Assembly (NCBI GenBank): GCA_023053545.1
Contig: JAKZAN010000002.1
Location: forward strand, 4,448,375-4,512,374
From: Lepidurus packardi
Lineage: Eukaryota > Arthropoda > Branchiopoda > Notostraca > Triopsidae
Direction: 5' to 3'
Length of the DNA stretch: 64,000 bases
The notes beneath the pieces were generated by a model that made no database searches, was not told where the DNA came from, and was given only the letters and a program-made list of their open reading frames with translations. Positions 51,112-63,530 of the stretch are shown here, piece by piece. The first letter of the stretch is position 1; each line of letters begins with the position of its first letter. The position numbers were made by a program, and so were the translations under genes.

Positions 51112-54100
51112 ATGGTTAACATAACGGTCAAAACCCTAGACTCCCAGAATCACAGTTTTACTGTAGATGAAGAGGTAGGCATCACCCATCTATTGTTTCG
51201 TTTCTGTTTACGTTCCATTTTCGACCGTTATAATTAATTTTTCTTTATTTTTTTCCAGTTAACCGTCAAAGAATTCAAGGACCAAACTGCTGAAAAGGTT
51301 CAAGTAACAGCAGAAACACAGCGGTTGATTTATTGCGGGCGAGTCTTACAAGATGACAAGAAGATCAAAGATTACAGTACCATTTGACTTTTTTTATCAT
51401 TCATTACATTACATAAATATATGCATATGCTAACTATTGCTTTTAACTAGACTTGGATGGAAAAGTGGTTCATCTAGTTCAGAAAGCTCCCCCTTCAACA
51501 ACTAGCTCAGGGACCTCCACCACATCTTCCTCGCGTGCTGGCCATCACACGCAGGCTGGGTCACGTCCTATGCCAAATCCCTCTCTTCCCCCTCCCCCTT
51601 CATCGGCTCTGGTCCGTTTGACTGTAGCAAGACAAATGTTGGAAGGAGCCGGTCAGTCTCTGTCTCGAATTGCAACGCTTCCTGGGTCTGACGTCAACCT
51701 GGAGCTAAATGTAGAAGCAATGGGCGTAGAGGGTGGACCCCCAATGTAATTTTGCCGTTATTGACAAACTCTGAAAGCTGTATATATGTTTTGTTGTTGT
51801 AGGGGAGGAGGAGGAATCAGCAGTTTGGAAGCCACTATCGAAATCCCCAACTTTCCTCAGTTCTTCAACTCGGGAGCCTTTGCCTCCACCCTGAATCCCA
51901 ACGGTCAAGGCCAGGATTTGAACCAGAATAACTCTGGGCAGGAGCAACCCAGTGTTCGTTTCGATGTCACTGGGCTCACCCAAGCTGCTGCCTCTGCAGC
52001 TTTGTCTGCCACGATGTCAGCTCCCCAAGCATTTGGCGTGAGTGCATCCTCAGCAGCTCCCACAACAACATCCTCGCAATCTTTTAGTCAAGAGGAGGAA
52101 CCTGCTCCCGTTGGAAGGGGGTCGCCTTATAACCCCGTGGGACGTGGCTCGTATCGAGGTCGAGTAGCTCCTCGTGGCAGTTTCGGTTTTCGTTTGCCGC
52201 CTACTGAGCCGCCTCGATATGTCCGGTCTGCGGCCAGCGCTCCACGAAACGGAGGCGAGGAACCCAGGACGTAAGTTAATCCTCAAGTAGTCTTTTCATG
52301 TACGTGTCTAAATGGGGTTTAATTTAGGGCTCGGTATCCTCGCGTGGCTGTTTTTGCTGATGTTTTGGAAGACTTAGAGCGAATTCAAACCGAAATAAAC
52401 CCGCACGTGACTCGTCTACGTCAGCTTTTACGTGACGATCCTGTTTTGGCTCCTGGCGACGAGTTGCGCAACGTGCAACATCTGTTTCGCCAAGTTTCCG
52501 AAGCCATGCATTACCAAGCACATGCTTTGCACGCGTTATCGGATTTGGTGGTGGAATGGAGTCGACCTCCCCCACGGGAAGTCCGAGCCAGACCCTTTTT
52601 AATGCAGTATGGTATCTTGCAAGCAGGAATTCCAGTCCAGGTAGCGTAACCAACATGGAACACCAAAAGAATTGCACGTTCTTTGGTTTACATTTGCAGA
52701 TTTCGAGCTCGGGACCGGTTCCAGTACCCCAATCGCAAAGTCCAGCAGACGCTACACCCAATCGCCCCACCAGCACTCCAGCACAGACAGAATCCCCTGC
52801 GCCACCAACGTCTGGGAACACTACAGCACCCACTTCAACGGGATCAGGGCAATCGGGCTTCAATTTCCATATGGGACATGCACCCGGAGGCCCTATGATC
52901 GTTATGGAAGTCCGACCACCTATGTTCCACGTGGAAGGAGGACCAGGATCACACATGCAAGCCGATCATGGATCAAGTATGGATTTTCCACTCACTTATC
53001 CTAAAAGTGTTGACCCGAATAAGTAATCAATCTGTTTTAGTGATGGGTGGCATTATGGGACCGTTTCCTATGAACCCTGGCGGCGGTCAAGCATTTGATC
53101 GTTTTTTGCCTTGCCACTCAAGGCATCTGTTAAACGGACAAGGACGTCGGACCTCGAACGGGAGTTCTGGAACTTTTGCCTCTATTTCCGTCAGCTCTGG
53201 AATGATGCCGCAAAGACCTACCACCACTGCTACGGCGGGAACTACCGCTAATGCCCCGCATCCTACGACGACTACGACACCGTCTACTGGAACTGGTGCA
53301 GCCCAATCTCGACCCTCGGGGCGATTGATGGAACAGTTTTTTGAAGAGTTGAGACGAGCTGGAGAAACAACCGGTGATACTGCTGCTGGCAGTGCCTTGT
53401 CTAACGAAGCCTTTGTGCAGTTAGTTCAGGTAAAAAAAAATTATTATTATTTTTTTTGCGTATAGGCACAGCCTGCTGGTGAACTTTATTATTAAAACAT
53501 ACGTATAACATAATTTTTTTTCTGTAATTAATATATTTTATTTGTAGTATTTAGTTATATGTTTAAGTGTAGGATTAATCTATTTACTTTCTTTATTGAA
53601 TTTATTTGAACTATTTTAAGCCATTTATTACTTTAATATTTTTTATTATTTATTAGTATGATTATTATTATATTTTTATTATTACTGTTATTTTTTTATT
53701 ATTTATATTTTTAAGTATTTTAATATTTTTTATTTGTAGGGCGTCAGTAATGAAGTTGTTGGACTATTGTCGGGTCAGCAGACTCACCAAACAGTGGCGG
53801 ATTTCATTCGTCAATTGCCGGATTTCTCCTTCACCGAAGGGCAATCTATGGTGTACGATCTTATCATGACCGTTTCGTCACATTTGACCTTTGGTGATTT
53901 GGTGTCATTGATGTTTGGCCGAGCGCAAGTTTTGAATCCGTTTCATAGCATTTTGCAAGACTTTGTGCGCAACAGGATGCTAGGACCTGAAGGATTTACT
54001 GAACCGGAAATCTCTCGCGCCGTGGATAATCTATTGGCTGAAATTCAGCCGCATTTAGAAGCAGTGCAAGTAGGAACTCTCTTAAATTATTATTTTTCTA

Positions 54101-55270
54101 GCTTTTTAAAACCAAGTTTTTTGTTTATTATGTATTTTGTTTTATTTTTATTTGTTTTTTGCAGTCGGAAGCCCGAGTCCGGCCCAATGTGGACTTCGTA
54201 GCAACAGTGCTACGTTGTTTGCGGAGAAAACTGCACTCTCTTCTTGAGCTTATTGGCACCCCAGGCGAAAATCCGCAGTTTGGTCCCCTTGTACTGGCAC
54301 TAGTACGTGAAAGTCTAATGCATCTCTGTACGCTATGCCTCCTTATGTTCGAAGACGGGTCTGTATCTTTGGAACGAGTTAGCTTAGTCTACATGGTAAT
54401 TTCGATCATATAGTAAGGCTGCCTAGTTCTAACTTTTCGGTGTTCATAGCGTCCTTTGGTTGAAGGACTGCACCCTACGGTGCAGCAATGGACGATGGAC
54501 ACGTCGTTGACGCAGATGCGTAACTTTGTGAGTCAAATCCCGCCTTATCCTAACCTCCGCGAAATGGAAGCGGAAATACTGAGTGAAGAAGCTGGTCGCC
54601 TATGGTGTAGCGAATTCGAAAAGAGCCGCCTGGAGGCCAGCCAAGCTGCCCCACCCCCACAAACTCATAGTGCGGAAGACAGCCACATGGAAGTCGATAA
54701 TGAAGTGCTTGAAGTGAACCAAATCAAGGAAGAAGCCACGTCTGTAGCAGCAACACCAACTACTGTTGCAGCTTGTGATGCTGGCACTGAAGCTTCAACT
54801 GGAGGCGTTCGACGACGCCGTACGTGGGAGAAAACGCCCGAGGCATTGCAAGAAGAGGCGGAACCTGCCCTAGATTTGGTTTTAGGATCCGATGCTTGGC
54901 ATCGTGCAGTGCCCGAGGTAGTTTAACCTCCTAATTCTAGTCCTACTTCTACTTTAGCATCTAAATGTTCTCGTTTCTCCGTAATTGACTAGGACTGGGT
55001 ACCAATTATCAGCAGAGACGTTCGGCAACAACGTCGCATGTCCCAGCAGGGACCATTGAGCCCAGCGTACTTAGCTGCAATGCCCCCCAAACGCCGGAAG
55101 ATCTATTTGGATGCCCAGCAACAATGCAAATCAGGTAAAAATTTGGAAAAGTTTTCAGAAAATGTGTAATCACGATTTCGCTGGTTCTCATGCCGAGTTT
55201 CTCTTTCTTTCTCTGTTGCGACTTGTCACGTTTAACTGTAGAAGCCTCCAGTTCGGGCAGTAAGGATTAG
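51112..55270 (+). CDS. Large proline-rich protein BAG6 (Scythe)
   Basis: BAG6 holds hydrophobic and tail-anchored proteins for sorting to the GET pathway or proteasome. The start MVNITVKTLDSQNHSF begins a ubiquitin-like domain that ends DKKIKDYNLDGKVVHLVQKA. Pro/Ser/Thr-rich disordered parts follow with GGGG and GRG-rich blocks. A conserved domain RVAVFADVLEDLERIQTEIN (52320-52640) matches the BAG6 DUF3538 segment. The C-terminal half has DFIRQLPDFSFTEGQSMVYD, LTFGDLVSLMFG, FVSQIPPYPNLREMEAEILS and DWVPIISRDV, then YLAAMPPKRRKIYLD, a nuclear-localisation region. About eleven exons are joined; the last joins at 55241 and stops at 55268-55270. The vertebrate C-terminal BAG-like segment after the nuclear signal is absent. 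AT-rich introns are unusually long at 53430-53740. Confidence 0.92.
53431..53739. repeat. AT-rich low-complexity BAG6 intron
   Basis: An intron of about 310 bp made almost wholly of tta, tat and t-runs. It is four to five times longer than the typical introns of this window. Confidence 0.75.
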
Positions 55271-56129
55271 ACCCACTTTCGTCTTTTTTTTTCTTACAGT
55301 CTGATTGTGGAAGTGTGAAATGTGACAGGCAAATGCAAAATCGTGACTAGCTTTCAGGGGATGGATGTTGATCCTAATGGCTGATGCACATTTCGTTTTG
55401 AGGGAAAAAGTAAAAATAGACGCGGAGCGTTTTAGCGAGTCGAAAATTTAAGGTTGGCACGCGTCTATTTAGTTTGTTCTACTTTTTATGTTCGATTTAT
55501 GTAACTGGATAATTACTATGCCAATCTGCCTAGGATATATTACTCCACTTATTTTCCCTGTATTTTTAATATCCATAAGCACTGTTGTAGAGAAAAAAAA
55601 TCTAGTTTGAAAATGAGTGAAATGTTATGTGTTTTCGTTTGATTTTTTTTTGTTAGTCTCTCCTATATTATTAAAAAGCTTTGTGGAATGCGGAAGTTAA
55701 AAGTAGTAGTATTTGTCTCATGTCAGAAATAACTTGTTTGACTAGACAGCTCACATTTGGATTTTTCTTTGCTCCTGTATGTATATGTAATGTAATGGAA
55801 GTCGCTTGTAAGCTCCGTGTGCTGCGACAGCAAAAATGAAATGTTTAGCATTCAGTAGCTAGCCTGACTTAATTTCTTGTAGGTTGTCGCTGATTGTCAA
55901 TAACAAAAGTGGCCAAGTTGTTTTACATTGGAATGTTTCAAAGGCTTTTGCGGCTCATTTTCATTTTCGCCGAAGGTGTCAACTTTTTTGCTGCAATGGT
56001 GGATGACGTTGCAGTGTTGGGCTCCTAGTTAAACCGCGCGAGGGTTTTACTTTGTGTTTTGATTGGGTTGTAAAGGGCAGAGCAGGTCACCATGAGCTCG
56101 TGCTAATTCTGAATGCGAAAGGACGTTCT
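55271..56129. other. 3' flank of BAG6
   Basis: Probably the 3' UTR and downstream flank. T-rich, with no coding exon and no repeat recognised. Confidence 0.5.
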
Positions 56130-56137
56130 AGTGTTGG

Positions 56138-56438
56138 CAGGGGCGTCGCGAGGGGGGGGTTTGGGGGGGTGCACCACCCCCCCAATAATTGGCCAAAAAC
56201 CGATTCGGTAAAATTTGGGTCGCCGTCGGTAAAATTCGGAAAATGAAAATAAAACGAGGATTATTCAATAAATCTCGAAAAATTAAAGGAAATAACTACG
56301 ATAATAACTGTTTAAATCTTTAATAGTCGATAGAAAATATAAGATAGAAACTATAATACAGTCGGTAAAATCGTCAACTACAGTCGGTAAAACTAAGGTC
56401 TCCACCCCCCCAATGGAAACCCCCTCGCGACGCCCCTG
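56138..56438. mobile_element. 301-bp hAT-type MITE with 8-bp target-site duplication
   Basis: The left end reads CAGGGGCGTCGCGAGGGGG and the right end is its exact reverse complement up to CGCCCCTG at 56431-56438. An 8-bp direct repeat AGTGTTGG flanks it on both sides (56130-56137 and 56439-56446), the mark of hAT insertion. Inside are runs of G and C and four copies of cggtaaaa. There is no transposase frame, so it is non-autonomous. Terminal repeats with a CAGGGGCG start are typical of hAT families. Confidence 0.9.
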
Positions 56439-56446
56439 AGTGTTGG

Positions 56447-59400
56447 TGACCTCATCGATTTCTTCTCCCTCTCCCTGTTTTTCGTTTTCTCTCGTTCTAG
56501 GGTTTCCTTTGAGGGGATATGGGGATGCGTATTGAAGGGATAGAGAGAGTTGTTTCACTGGCAGTGGTGGACGCCCCCGACGTCGATGTCCTCCAAAGGG
56601 AAAGCGAAACCTTTTTGAGCATGCAGGGGTTCCCGAACGGATTGCATTGACCTGAATAGAGAACGACGCCCCTTGCCTTCATGCAACTTGTACTCATGAT
56701 CGCTCCTTGTGATAATGCTTCTTTTAGGAGCGGTACAAAGTACATAATTTGCATTTGGCAAGGTGAATTGCGATTGCGCGTTTAGTTGCCTTGGGACTCG
56801 TGAGACCCATAACAAGAACCAAAGCAATTTTGAGGTATTGATTTATTCTCGTTTGGCTGGTAGGTGAAGGTAAAAGATGCTGGGGAAGGTGAATGACCAT
56901 TTCGCGTTTTCTGGGTTAAGGCATGTAAAGGGTTGCTTATATTTTAAGAGCGTCGCAGCTGGTATTTTTAGTTCCTTAGGGTACATGACACGTATGTAGG
57001 GTACCAAAAAAGTCTTAAGCATAGAGAAGAAGAGATCTAGAGTATAAAGCGGTATTTGACTCGGCGTTCTGTCTTGCTCGTGTGTAGCGCCTCGTGGTTA
57101 AGTTTGGGTTGGGCCAGGGCCTCAGGTATGGAGTAGTAGTAGTAGGGAAAGTGGGTTACGAGGGCGAAGACCGCTATGAAGGTTGATGATGGTGAAACGT
57201 GCCTAACGAGCAAAACATAACATGGCATTCATGATCTTTTGGTGGTCGCAGTTTGGGTTCGGATAAAAACTAGGCTACAGATTGGTACCTTGAACATGCA
57301 CACACAAAAAAAGACAAAGTCTAGGATACGTGTATGCTTCACATACTAGCATACATAGTCTTATCTTTTTTCAAGAAAAAATACTACAAATAGGAAACGT
57401 GAACGAGCATTTTACTTGGGTCATGCTGTTAAACAAGGGCCAAAGCCGATAAGATGCTTATCCTCGATGCTGGTAACCCCTTGTAACGACTAGATAAGCA
57501 CCGAACAAACTCTAGTGCTTTTGCTGATTGTAGTTACCGAGCTTGCGTTTGAAACGCTCGTATTTACCGCGTCTTTGGCGGAGTAGTATTACCGACTTCA
57601 AGATGGAAGATGCGTAAGCCTCTTGCTCGACTTTAAAATCTTTAGATGGGGAAGAGTATGCTGATTGGGGTAGAAAATAATTTATCTGAAATTTTTTAAA
57701 GGTGTTTTAATGGTTAATTTGGCAGATTACTAAGGCACTGTTTTGTCCCGATTCCGCATGGCTATCGTGCGGCAGGTCATTGACTTGAGCGTCGCCGGCA
57801 GACGAGCGTGAACCGTGGGCCTTGATGTAACTCCTAGTGTAGCGTAACTTTATGCAAAACCTATGGGGTGTATTGTGTCCACCTTTTAATGACATTAACA
57901 AGTACTTGTGGCCCGAGTGATTTACCAAATTTGTGAATCGTCAGGACCTGTTAAACCAAATAGATAAACATTTAAGTCTCATCGACCTTGTGTGAGTATT
58001 TCGCGTGATCTTGCAAAACTGACAAAATGTGTTAGTCATATTTGAACGTGAACCTTCCAAATCGGTACTCGGTGGACAGTTTAAAGCTCCTTGTTTTGAA
58101 AGTCCATGTACTTACCCTCCGATTCGGACTCAAGAGAGCGCGGAGAAAGGTCATTATTAATTAACTTTGTATGTGAAGGGTAGAAAGGCAAGGGCAGAGG
58201 CTGAACAACCAAATCGCATCACGTGGGTCAGGGGAAGGCGTCCGGCGCCGCCATTTTGGTCCCTTTTTAGCAATTGCGTCTGCGTCGCGCACGAGGGCGG
58301 AAACTTCCCGGGTTGCATGTTTGGCTGGGTGAGGGTTGAAGCGAAGACTACACCTTCTAGGGTGAGGGTGAAAAGTCTTACGTGCTCACATATGAAAAAG
58401 ACAAGAGTCCGTAGTGTGTGTGCTTGGGAGCCTGTGGAGTGGAGTGCGTGAGTTGTAAAACCGGGAAAAAGGGAAAAGGCCATTGACTCAGGATGCTCCA
58501 GCATCCGGAATTGAAATTCAATAATAATAATTATGCTCGTATCTCCGTAACACGAACTCGCAGGCCGTCGTTCTAAACATTTAAATTTCTCATGTAAACC
58601 ACCTTCAAGGACAAACGTAAAATAAAAATTTAAAAAAGAACAAGAAATTCTTTCACTTTAGTGTTGTGTCTCATTTGACCCCGAAGGTTGTGCAAATCTA
58701 ATACGTTATATAAGCGGAACGCAAAACGAACGTGTGATATCCGTGGTAGTGACCCTTTCATCTCTCCAGTCTAATTAAACTAGTCTCATTTATAAAGTCT
58801 GCGTTCGGGTTTGAAACTCCTCGACGCACGCACACAGCACACAAGAAAAAAAAATCGAGAAAAATTTCAAGTGCTCACACGTGACTTGCTTCAAGGACAA
58901 ACGCCAATAGCTCTGGACCAGACGTGCTAAAAAATGTAAGTCGATATCCCCTGTTTCCGAACGGTATTTATTATTTTGGTACTCCAAAACCGCCCTCTAC
59001 CCAACAAGATTAATTTGAAGGCCTGTGATTACGTCACCCGGGGCTTAGGAAGGCGTGTGTATGTGTATTTTTTTCTTATAGCGTATACCAGAATTTCAAG
59101 GAAAGGCAAGTTACCCTGCACGTTTTCAACGACCCCGATGCTCTTTCATCGTAGGCCTTTTACCGTCGTTGTTGCCTTGGCATTGACCGCGGTCTATCGC
59201 CTGCTATCGTATACTATACCCACAAAACCCCAAACGCGCTTTATCAATTTGGGTCTAGGAAAGCGTCAGTGATATAAAGCTCCCTGCTGCCACGTTCTGC
59301 TCTTTCTTGTGGTGTATTCGTATTCTCACCCGTCTTAATGACTATATCAGTTGCTAAGGGGACAGGACTGTTCTTTTTTTTGCCTTATTTTCCTTTTCCT

Positions 59401-62400
59401 TGTAGACAACTTTCGCCATTTTATGAGGCAAAAATTACTTACTTTCCCCCGAAATGTACATTTCAGCGAACCGCACGAACCGCGAAATGGGAGAATAATA
59501 TTCTTTTTCCTCCTTTCGGATAATAAGTTGTACCACAAGGGGTATTTGATGACAAATGGCGGTCGTTATGATAATTTTGAGAGCTTTTGGGACACCCATG
59601 CAAAACATGCAAGAAAAATCGCTGTAGTAAGTTGTAGTAATGACAGTCAGCTTTATCGCAATACAGCACAGGCACAGAAGAATGACGTTCCGACTGACCC
59701 ACTTATGGGTCGCTGACTTGGGCAATAGCCGCGAACCAGCGCGGAGTTTCTAAGAACTCAGAAAACCCGCCTTTTTTTCGAGCTGTTCCTCCGTCAATCC
59801 ACTTTTTTCTGTTTTTTTACTTGGCTACGTAGTCCTGGTATGAAAACCTTCTCCAATCTTTGCTTAATCTTAATTCGAGAATAGGATCTACGAAACAGGG
59901 ACAAAAATAAATTTATAAAAAAGAAAAAGGCACTCCAGACGGGTCCAAGAACAAGAAAAACCCCCTTTTTGTAAACTTTCCAAACACGATTTGACGTTGT
60001 CTCAAACGGATCTTAGTCCCGCATCGTTTGCAGCTCCCCACTTTCCCTGTCGCACTCAACGCATGAGGGATACTTTTTATTTCTTTAAAAAATTGCTGGG
60101 GTAGTTCGTATTGCGTTAAGGAAGGCTTTTTATTTATTATCTATGTGTTTTATTACTATTAATTTTTCTTGGAGGGAGAGGGGTTGGGCGAAAGTAATAT
60201 TTTGGGTGGCGGATATTTTTCCTTCCCAGAATGGAAATGTAGGCCACAGCAGAGGAGGCTGTTGACCGAGACCGTGGCGGTATTACCACTCAACTACATA
60301 TTCCACGCAAGATACAAGATACTTTCTCTTCCCCGTTTCGTGGCTAGTCAAGTTATTGTCCTGAATGTTTGTATCAAACGAGGGTGATGGCTTTCTTGGT
60401 CATGGGTGGGTTCGAATCAAGGCGGGAGGTATGGGGAGGAGCAGCAGGAAGAGAGGGGTGAGAGGCAAGCTATTTGCTATGCTTGTGTTGCTGGTCGCTC
60501 TTAAAGACTACCATGTGTTAAGGTAATATTGTACCTTGTGGCCTTGTCCTAGTCAGTTGCCATTTATGCTAATCGAGGAAAAAATGAAACTAAAAAAACA
60601 AACTTTGATCATGACAGCAACTCTTCCACTCTCTCCTCTCCCTCTCGCTCCATCTCTGTCTTCTAGCTCGTTCGGAGTTCCTTCGTTCTCGCTCGCTCAC
60701 TCGCTCAGAACGTTGTTGCAAAAGTTGCAAGTTCTGCTTCAGGCTCGAGGCTCACGAAGACAGGATATCGTAATCTAGAATGCGCAACAGTATCTCATTT
60801 ACATGGCGATTGCCGATTGTTAAGCGAGTTCGTTTGGATGGTGACCTTCGAAGCGGACGTGGACCTTTACCTGTCCATGGTCCACAACGCGATGAAAAAG
60901 CAGAGCAAAAGCTTTTACTCCTTCCATACCTTTCTTTTCAAAGTGCCCTCGACACCAATTCAACACAGACGTTACACTGGCACTCTGAGCAAAATTCCAA
61001 ATTAGGTTAGGGAATTTTGAGCGATTTGATGTACCTGTTTTGCAACCTTGGGGAACGTACCTTTAAACTCTTCATTTTCTTATTTTTTAAAAAAAAATTC
61101 AGTATTAATAAGTCCCCTCCTCCCTCTCCTTCCCTTTGCAGTCACCACGCAACATAATTTCATTTTTCACGTAATTTTTCACATAATTTCAATTTCATTC
61201 TTCATTTTCACGCAACATAATTTCAACACAATTTCGAGTCCATTTTTGTACTTTTTCTTACAAATTTTTCTTATTTTTCTCGAATTTATATATTGTAACT
61301 CATAGTTTTAATTGTTATTTGAACGAGTTCCGAAAGCTAATGAGATTTGCAGATTATATCTCAGTTCAGATAAGGGTCTTAAAAGAGGGTTGCAACGTTG
61401 CGGGGACCGAAATTTTGTAACAGGCATGCATATGTGTTTCTATAAAGGTAATGGGAATGGTAAAGGTGAAGGCCCTGTCCGCTTTGTAGGTCGGCAGCCC
61501 TTTGCCACGGCCACTTTCACCGACCTCATTTAAGCTCTGGGAGTCATCGACACCTTCCAAACTCGTTATAGCTCAAGAGCTTTTCAGGGACTCTGTGTTT
61601 TTTCAAAAAAAAAAAAAAAAAAAAAAAAAACTTTTATCAGATTTCGCCTTTTACTGAAATGTGCATTAGCTCGGTGCATACTGAGCTCGTTATTTGGTTA
61701 GCTGGATTTTGACTACACATGGATATATGTAAGAGCGCATATTCATGATAGAAGGGGGCATATAGGAGAGACTCATGCAAGTTGGAGCAGCATGTAGGAA
61801 GGGGAACTTCTTTATTGTGTACGGAACACACATGACTATCCTTTAGTCATAACCTCAAATCAGAATCGTGGAGCGTACTGTACAGTACAATACCTGCTTG
61901 TGATCGTAATGAGGTCAGATTGCAATCAGATAAACCAATGTACCGAGATATTTCTAAAGAATAATTCTGTAGAATAATAGCACAGCATGTTAGCTTCTTC
62001 TTCTTCTTTTTATTTTTTTCCTCTGGCTCTCTTTCTCTCGTGTGAAATTACAAAGAGAATTAGCTTGGCCTGTTTTAATCACTTGGCATTTAAGGATACC
62101 CTACATACAGGTGTGCGTGTTGATTACACGTGTCCATAAATTGCGGGCGTTATTCTCTACTTGAAAGCATATTGCTAGGCGGTTTTCAGGTGTTGATTAC
62201 GAGCGTAGCCAATAAAGTACTTATCGAGTCGGGTTTTAGTGTTGAATTGCAAACGCCAGTTGCTACAAACGGGTACACAAACGGAAAAGGGGCCTTTTTA
62301 CACAACGAAAATCATGAATCACAACGATGAAGACCACTCAAGGACTTCCGAGGAAATTCAAGGTATTCTAGAGATGTTTACGACAACAAAGATGGGAAAA

Positions 62401-63180
62401 TACTTTTGCGTAATACCGAAGTTACTAGAAAGCGAAAACCGGCCCCAAACCCCCGAGGTTCCTTACAAATGAAACTCCAATAAAGTAAAATATTGCCAAG
62501 GCGATGAACCTGACGGTGAAATTAGGACGCAGCTAAGGCAGGCACGTCAGCCCTCCCCAACCTTTCCTAAACTATGTTTATTCCCGGCTGCTTGACGGAC
62601 TTGATAGCTAGGTATTGTTTTAGCACGATGGCATCAAGACAAAAACCAAAAATAAAAGGAAAAAAAGCATCCCATTGTTGGAAAGAGCCGTATGGATGAT
62701 TCTGCAGTGTTTTCGAAGCAACTTTCCGTTACATTGAGTCTCTTCAATGTAAAGGGAATGCACGCGCGCATTGAAGCTGCGGGTCTGCACTATTGCACCG
62801 GAAAGGAACGGGAATTAACAAAGCAAACACAGCTATTTCCCCGCAAACTGTTGTGTTAGTCAAAGTGTTCAGGCAGGATGTTGCACAAACGTCAAAAGGT
62901 CATGTATCAGTTGTCGACACCTCGTAGGAGTCACAACGAGTCGATTTTTGGCCTCTACCGTAGGGCGGGAAATCAACCTAAAATACTTGTTTTCAGTCCA
63001 CCTGTCTTTAAAAGAATTTGTAGCAGTCTATTGTCGAACAACAGCGCGCGGAAGTTTGGGCTGCGGCCAAATTGGACCCTACAGACAAGATGGCGTCCCT
63101 CCACAGGAGTTTTGAACTTGATTTTTATAATAGTAATGCCTTAAAGGGCGATAGGCACCGAACAGACAAACGTTGTCTGA
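56447..63180. other. Gene-poor region
   Basis: About 6.7 kb in which no open frame showed a family motif or a chain of phase-consistent exons. Scattered features are polypyrimidine tracts (60600-60720), CpG- and GC-richer sequence around 58200-58340, and a 26-A run at 61605-61630. It may hold distal regulatory sequence, non-coding RNA or old repeats that cannot be named by eye. Confidence 0.45.
61605..61630 (+). repeat. Run of 26 A
   Basis: An uninterrupted homopolymer. It could be the tail of an old retroposed copy, but no coding or target-duplication evidence was seen. Confidence 0.8.
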
Positions 63181-63194
63181 AAACATGGACCTTC

Positions 63195-63530
63195 AAATAT
63201 ACTTTCTAGTCATGTTTTTCTCCATCATGCACAATATAGTGTTCAAACTACTAAATATAGAAATTTCAGATATAGGATCACGCGGCTTTCTGACGTCACA
63301 GAGGTGGTAGATTCTATAGTACCCACAAGCTTTATTGACTTTTTAAAGCATTTAAAGTCAAGTTTTTTTCTAGTCGTGTTTATTTGCCATCATATACGTA
63401 CAAGGTATAGTGATCAAGCTCTTAACAGCAGAAATTTCAAACAGGCTCACGTGGCATCCTGACGTCACAGAGGTGATTGTGTGAGCAGTACCCGCGAGCT
63501 TTATTGAAATTTTTAAAGCATTCTATAAAG
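63195..63530. repeat. Two diverged tandem copies of a roughly 165-170-bp unit with TGACGTCA
   Basis: Copy 1 (about 63195-63350) and copy 2 (about 63358-63525) share, in order: tttctagtcRtgttt, ccatcat, tatagtg, agaaatttca, tcacgYggc, TGACGTCACAGAGGTG, agtaccc-cRagctttatt, and tttttaaagcatt. The palindrome TGACGTCA, a CREB/ATF-type site, is at 63291-63298 and 63460-63467. A partial third match may lie at about 63545-63575. Confidence 0.75.

Noticed and set aside
58157-58504. Overlapping open frames of 94 and 115 codons on both strands
   Set aside because: Both frames cover the same GC-richer stretch; neither has a recognisable motif, signal peptide or exon partner, so they are likely chance frames.
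59351-59716. Open frame of 121 codons
   Set aside because: The start is not ATG-supported, the content is low in complexity at its front, and no family motif or splice partner was seen.
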